64,000 nucleotides of DNA, taken from contig NW_019091355.1 of the NCBI RefSeq assembly GCF_001949145.1, positions 5,948,455 through 6,012,454 on the forward strand, given 5' to 3'. Made by a program: the position numbers and the translations under genes. Positions 61,436-64,000 of the stretch are shown here, piece after piece. Numbering within the stretch: the stretch's first letter is position 1; each line of letters starts with the position of its first letter. Below the pieces are notes generated by a model. The model saw nothing but the letters and a program-made list of their open reading frames with translations, searched no databases and was not told where the DNA came from. The stretch is from Acanthaster planci (taxonomy: Eukaryota; Echinodermata; Asteroidea; Valvatida; Acanthasteridae).

Positions 61436-61680
61436 GATACCCTCCATCACTCTGGCTCGGACCTTGGGCTCCTCAAAAGAAAGACGAACATGGCAGCGGC
61501 GCTGTGGTGCATTGCGGTAAATAAGGGTGCACTACAGTTGATCAAGTTTTAGTGAATGGCGAAAGGCGTACAGGGGAATTTGCAGAGATAGTGAGTGTTT
61601 GGGTAGGTACCGGTATTGGTATTCACTAGCAGACTCATCCCACACTGCTGTAGGGGAGGATTTCACTATAGTAACAAAAA

Positions 61681-62783
61681 AAAAGAAAAAAAAAATGCAC
61701 TCAGACTTTTTAAGCAAGATCCCAAGTAGGAATCACACTCGGCAAAATTAAGTTTGCAACTGGATTGCAACGCTACTTTCCTGTACGCCTGTTCTGGTAG
61801 CTGTTTTTACTTGTTGTGTATGTTTTGGCTCAGTTGGTCTTAAACTCCATCAGTGAAGCCATTAAAAGGGTCGTAAAAATCTTAAATTTGATTCGCCGAA
61901 ACCTGCAGATACCCAAGAAAAGTAATGTTTACGGGGGGGGGTTGTCTCGATTAACGAGTGGTTGGCAGGTATGGGCACATATTGTAGGTAAAGAAACAAG
62001 AATACTGAACAAACGAGAAACAGTAAGATACATGTAATCGTCTACATGTAGGTATTTCACTTTGGGTTGTGTATACTGCACTAATTAGGCACATAATGTC
62101 CATTACACAAAAATGTAATGTCCATGACACTCAATAAAGTGGATAGCCATTCTAATTAGTGTTGTTTTTCTTGTTGACTATTTCCTACCTTACAGTCTTA
62201 AAGTCAGTTGAAACAAAAAAAAAGATTCAAACTTCACAGAGTCCATGACGTTCATTAGTAATACCAATAGCTAAATAAACAATTATGCTTTTATTGATGT
62301 TCGTATTGATGTTCATATTGCCTGGTTGGTACAACATTGTTACATGTTAGTAGAAACAGCTAGACAAGTAATAAAACAAATGCAAAGTTCTAAGTCAGTT
62401 TTCTGATCATTAGTACTCAATTTAACTGTCTCCAAATGTTATGTCCATGACGATGGAATTGCCCAATAGCAAAACGGTTGCCTCAAATCCAAACATCACA
62501 TACTGTTTGATTTAAAAAGGGATATCCCAAAAAATCAATATTTCTGACACCAATATTTACTACCATGAAAAACTTTGATGAACAATTTTCTATCCAGTTT
62601 ATTAACTGCATTTATCAGCTTGTACAACTCAAATTTATTTCATGTGTTCATGTACATGTTTACATGTAACTTTAAGTACCGTATGCTTACTTTTGAATCG
62701 TGAGTTCAGACATTGTGGAACTGCCCATACATGTGCCTATGTAATCAAACAATGCTAGACACAAATTTTCAATATCTCCACAG
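61681..62783 (+). other. GFPT intron 3, 3' end
   Basis: AT-rich with A tracts (61676-61695) and a G run (61935-61942). The motif atgtccatgac recurs at 62121 and 62441 without clear periodicity. Ends with acceptor tatctccacag (AG at 62782-62783). Confidence 0.5.
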
Positions 62784-62909
62784 TGCAAGAGGATCTGGAT
62801 ATGGATCTGGAGTTTGATGTACATTGTGGCATTGCGCATACTCGCTGGGCAACTCACGGTGTGCCCAATGAAGTCAACAGCCATCCCCAACGGTCTGGAG
62901 AGAACAATG
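62784..62909 (+). CDS. GFPT1: GFPT, coding exon 4 (residues 76-117)
   Basis: After the split Met76, reads [20 protein letters not shown], then [21 protein letters not shown]. The block [11 protein letters not shown] holds the Arg-Trp pair that binds the glutamine substrate in the GFAT/GlmS glutaminase site, and NSHPQRS is strongly conserved. The acceptor is ctccacag, the donor aatg/gtaaag at 62910, phase 1. 126 bp. The rest of the protein (end of the glutaminase domain and the two SIS isomerase domains; animal GFPTs are ~680-700 aa) lies beyond the window. Confidence 0.97.
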
Positions 62910-63377
62910 GTAAAGTAGACATGATTCACCCTGACCTCCTGCCTGTCACATAAAGCATTGTACTAGGGGATATTCTGTACTTCATGCATGCTAGTTAGCT
63001 GTTTCAGCAACTCAGCCGAAACAGCTCTTGTTTTTGTTAAGATTATTTTTCTTTTTGGCTTTTTCCCAAGTTACAAAAAAGGCATTACTTCTGTTCTGTT
63101 TTTGGCTTTTTTCACACAGATCTTTAAACAGATGAAGCGCCGACAATAAAAACCCCTCACAATATTTGCGTACTCGAAAATCCCATTTGCATACTGTGCA
63201 TTGGCTACTCTGTGTGTGGACGCGCATTACCTGCCTGTAACATACATGTACATGTAGGTAGTGCACAGTGCATAGGGCATTATATTCAAGAGTTGGCAAA
63301 TTTCCAAGCACGTGGCGCTGCGAGTAGATCGCATTGTATGGAATGCCAAACAAAAAACAAAAAAAAAAAGGGACAAA
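62910..63377 (+). other. GFPT intron 4, 5' part
   Basis: Nothing recognised besides an A tract at 63351-63369 and a TACATGTA cluster at 63241-63256. Confidence 0.6.
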
Positions 63378-64000
63378 ATGTTTAAAATCTCTAATTTGTG
63401 CTCTGTCTGTGATAACAATGTTCTTTTGTATTCTACATGCCTGATTACATTGAAACCTTGCAGAGTGTCAGAAAGGGAAGGTTTATAAACGGAGACTGAC
63501 CTCATCTGATGATAATGACATACACATTAAGAAGAGTCACGTGACATTAAAGGTGCATCCTTTAAAGTACCTTACCTCCTGAAGTGCATTTCTGATTGGG
63601 TTGAAACTTGGTGGACATTTAGAAAGGCAAGTGTTATAGATGAAATTGACCTCATGTGATGATGACATCATCAGATGACCATATCGCGTGATATTAAAGG
63701 TGACTCATCAAAGCACTATATCTTGTGAAGTATTGTACATGTCCAACTGAATTCAAACCTTGCAGATATCTTGAAAGGGAGAGATGAACAATGACCTGAT
63801 GTGATGATGACATCATATGACAAGTCACGTGACATTAAAGATACACTCTTTAAAGCATTATATCTCTTGAAGTATATGTCCGATTGCTTTGAAACTTTGA
63901 GTACAGCTGGAAAGGGAAGGGTTTTAGACCCAAATTGACCTGATCTGATGTTGACGTCATCAGGTGACAAGTCATGTGACATTAAAGGGACACTCTTAAA
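63378..64000 (+). repeat. ~145-bp tandem repeat, at least four units, open at the window end
   Basis: The block gtga(c/t)attaaag recurs at 63541, 63688, 63829 and 63976, spacings of 147, 141 and 147 bp. Each unit also has a gaa(a/t)...ctt(t/g)(g/c)aa stretch (ttgaaaccttgcag, ttgaaacttggtgg), a(g)aaagggaag, tgacct(c/g)at(c/g)tgatgat and the palindromes tgatgacatcatca and gtcacgtgac. The first unit is partial and diverged. The array lies in GFPT intron 4 and continues past the window. Confidence 0.85.

Larger units (their letters stand above)
56580..61680 (+). mobile_element. DIRS-like tyrosine-recombinase retrotransposon, copy 2 (5'-truncated, with nested insertion)
   Basis: From left to right: Gag-like frames (56820-57740), reverse transcriptase/RNase H remnants (57900-58800), a nested Tigger-like element (58863-59717), a tyrosine recombinase remnant (59990-61190), an internal complementary region (61370-61435) and the right terminal repeat (61470-61680). 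Near the end, aagggtgcactacagttgat and cgaacatggcagcgg match the right ITR of copy 1 (gagggtgcactactgttgat, agaacatggcggccg), so the two are one family. The terminal part 61598-61665 is the inverse of the ICR (attcactagcagactcatcc against gggacaagtctgctagtgaat). No left ITR was found. The left boundary is approximate. Confidence 0.65.

Overview
This is a eukaryotic genomic window, AT-rich and intron-rich, holding parts of two conserved housekeeping genes on the + strand set in DNA dominated by decayed transposable elements. The gene structures (small exons, kilobase introns, GT-AG splice sites), DIRS-type and L1-like retroelements, many hAT/Tigger/TTAA-type relics and the very frequent motifs TACATGTA and AGGCCTA fit a marine invertebrate. 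I favour a deuterostome such as an echinoderm, but no search was possible and the species assignment is inference.

Layout. 1-19.9 kb: no recognised gene. It holds several inverted-repeat elements (2.2-3.06, 5.62-5.78, 17.11-17.76, 18.99-19.52 kb), two hAT-like elements with perfect 8-bp target duplications (13.66 and 14.85 kb), a degenerate AT-rich tandem repeat (16.6-17.0 kb) and one candidate signal-peptide exon on the - strand (7.12-7.18 kb). 20-36 kb: the complete coding region of SKP1 (four coding exons, 162 aa). Its large first intron contains a TTAA-flanked element with a degraded acidic peptide and a 2.7-kb DIRS-like tyrosine-recombinase retrotransposon derivative. 36-46 kb: intergenic, with two complementary halves of L1-like LINEs on the - strand. 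46.4-64 kb: the 5' part of GFPT (glutamine:fructose-6-phosphate aminotransferase), four coding exons covering the first ~117 residues; the gene runs off the right edge. Its introns hold two related short inverted-repeat elements, a hAT-like element, a tRNA-derived SINE, a second and longer DIRS-like copy with a Tigger-like element nested in it, and a ~145-bp tandem repeat at the window end.

The two host genes act in separate processes: SKP1 is the adaptor of SCF ubiquitin ligases and GFPT is the entry enzyme of hexosamine synthesis. Nothing in the sequence links them functionally. The more unusual content is the mobile-element architecture: same-family DIRS-like copies in introns of both genes, nested insertions, permuted LINE halves, and a TTAA element carrying a possible P2X7-C-terminus-like acidic domain.
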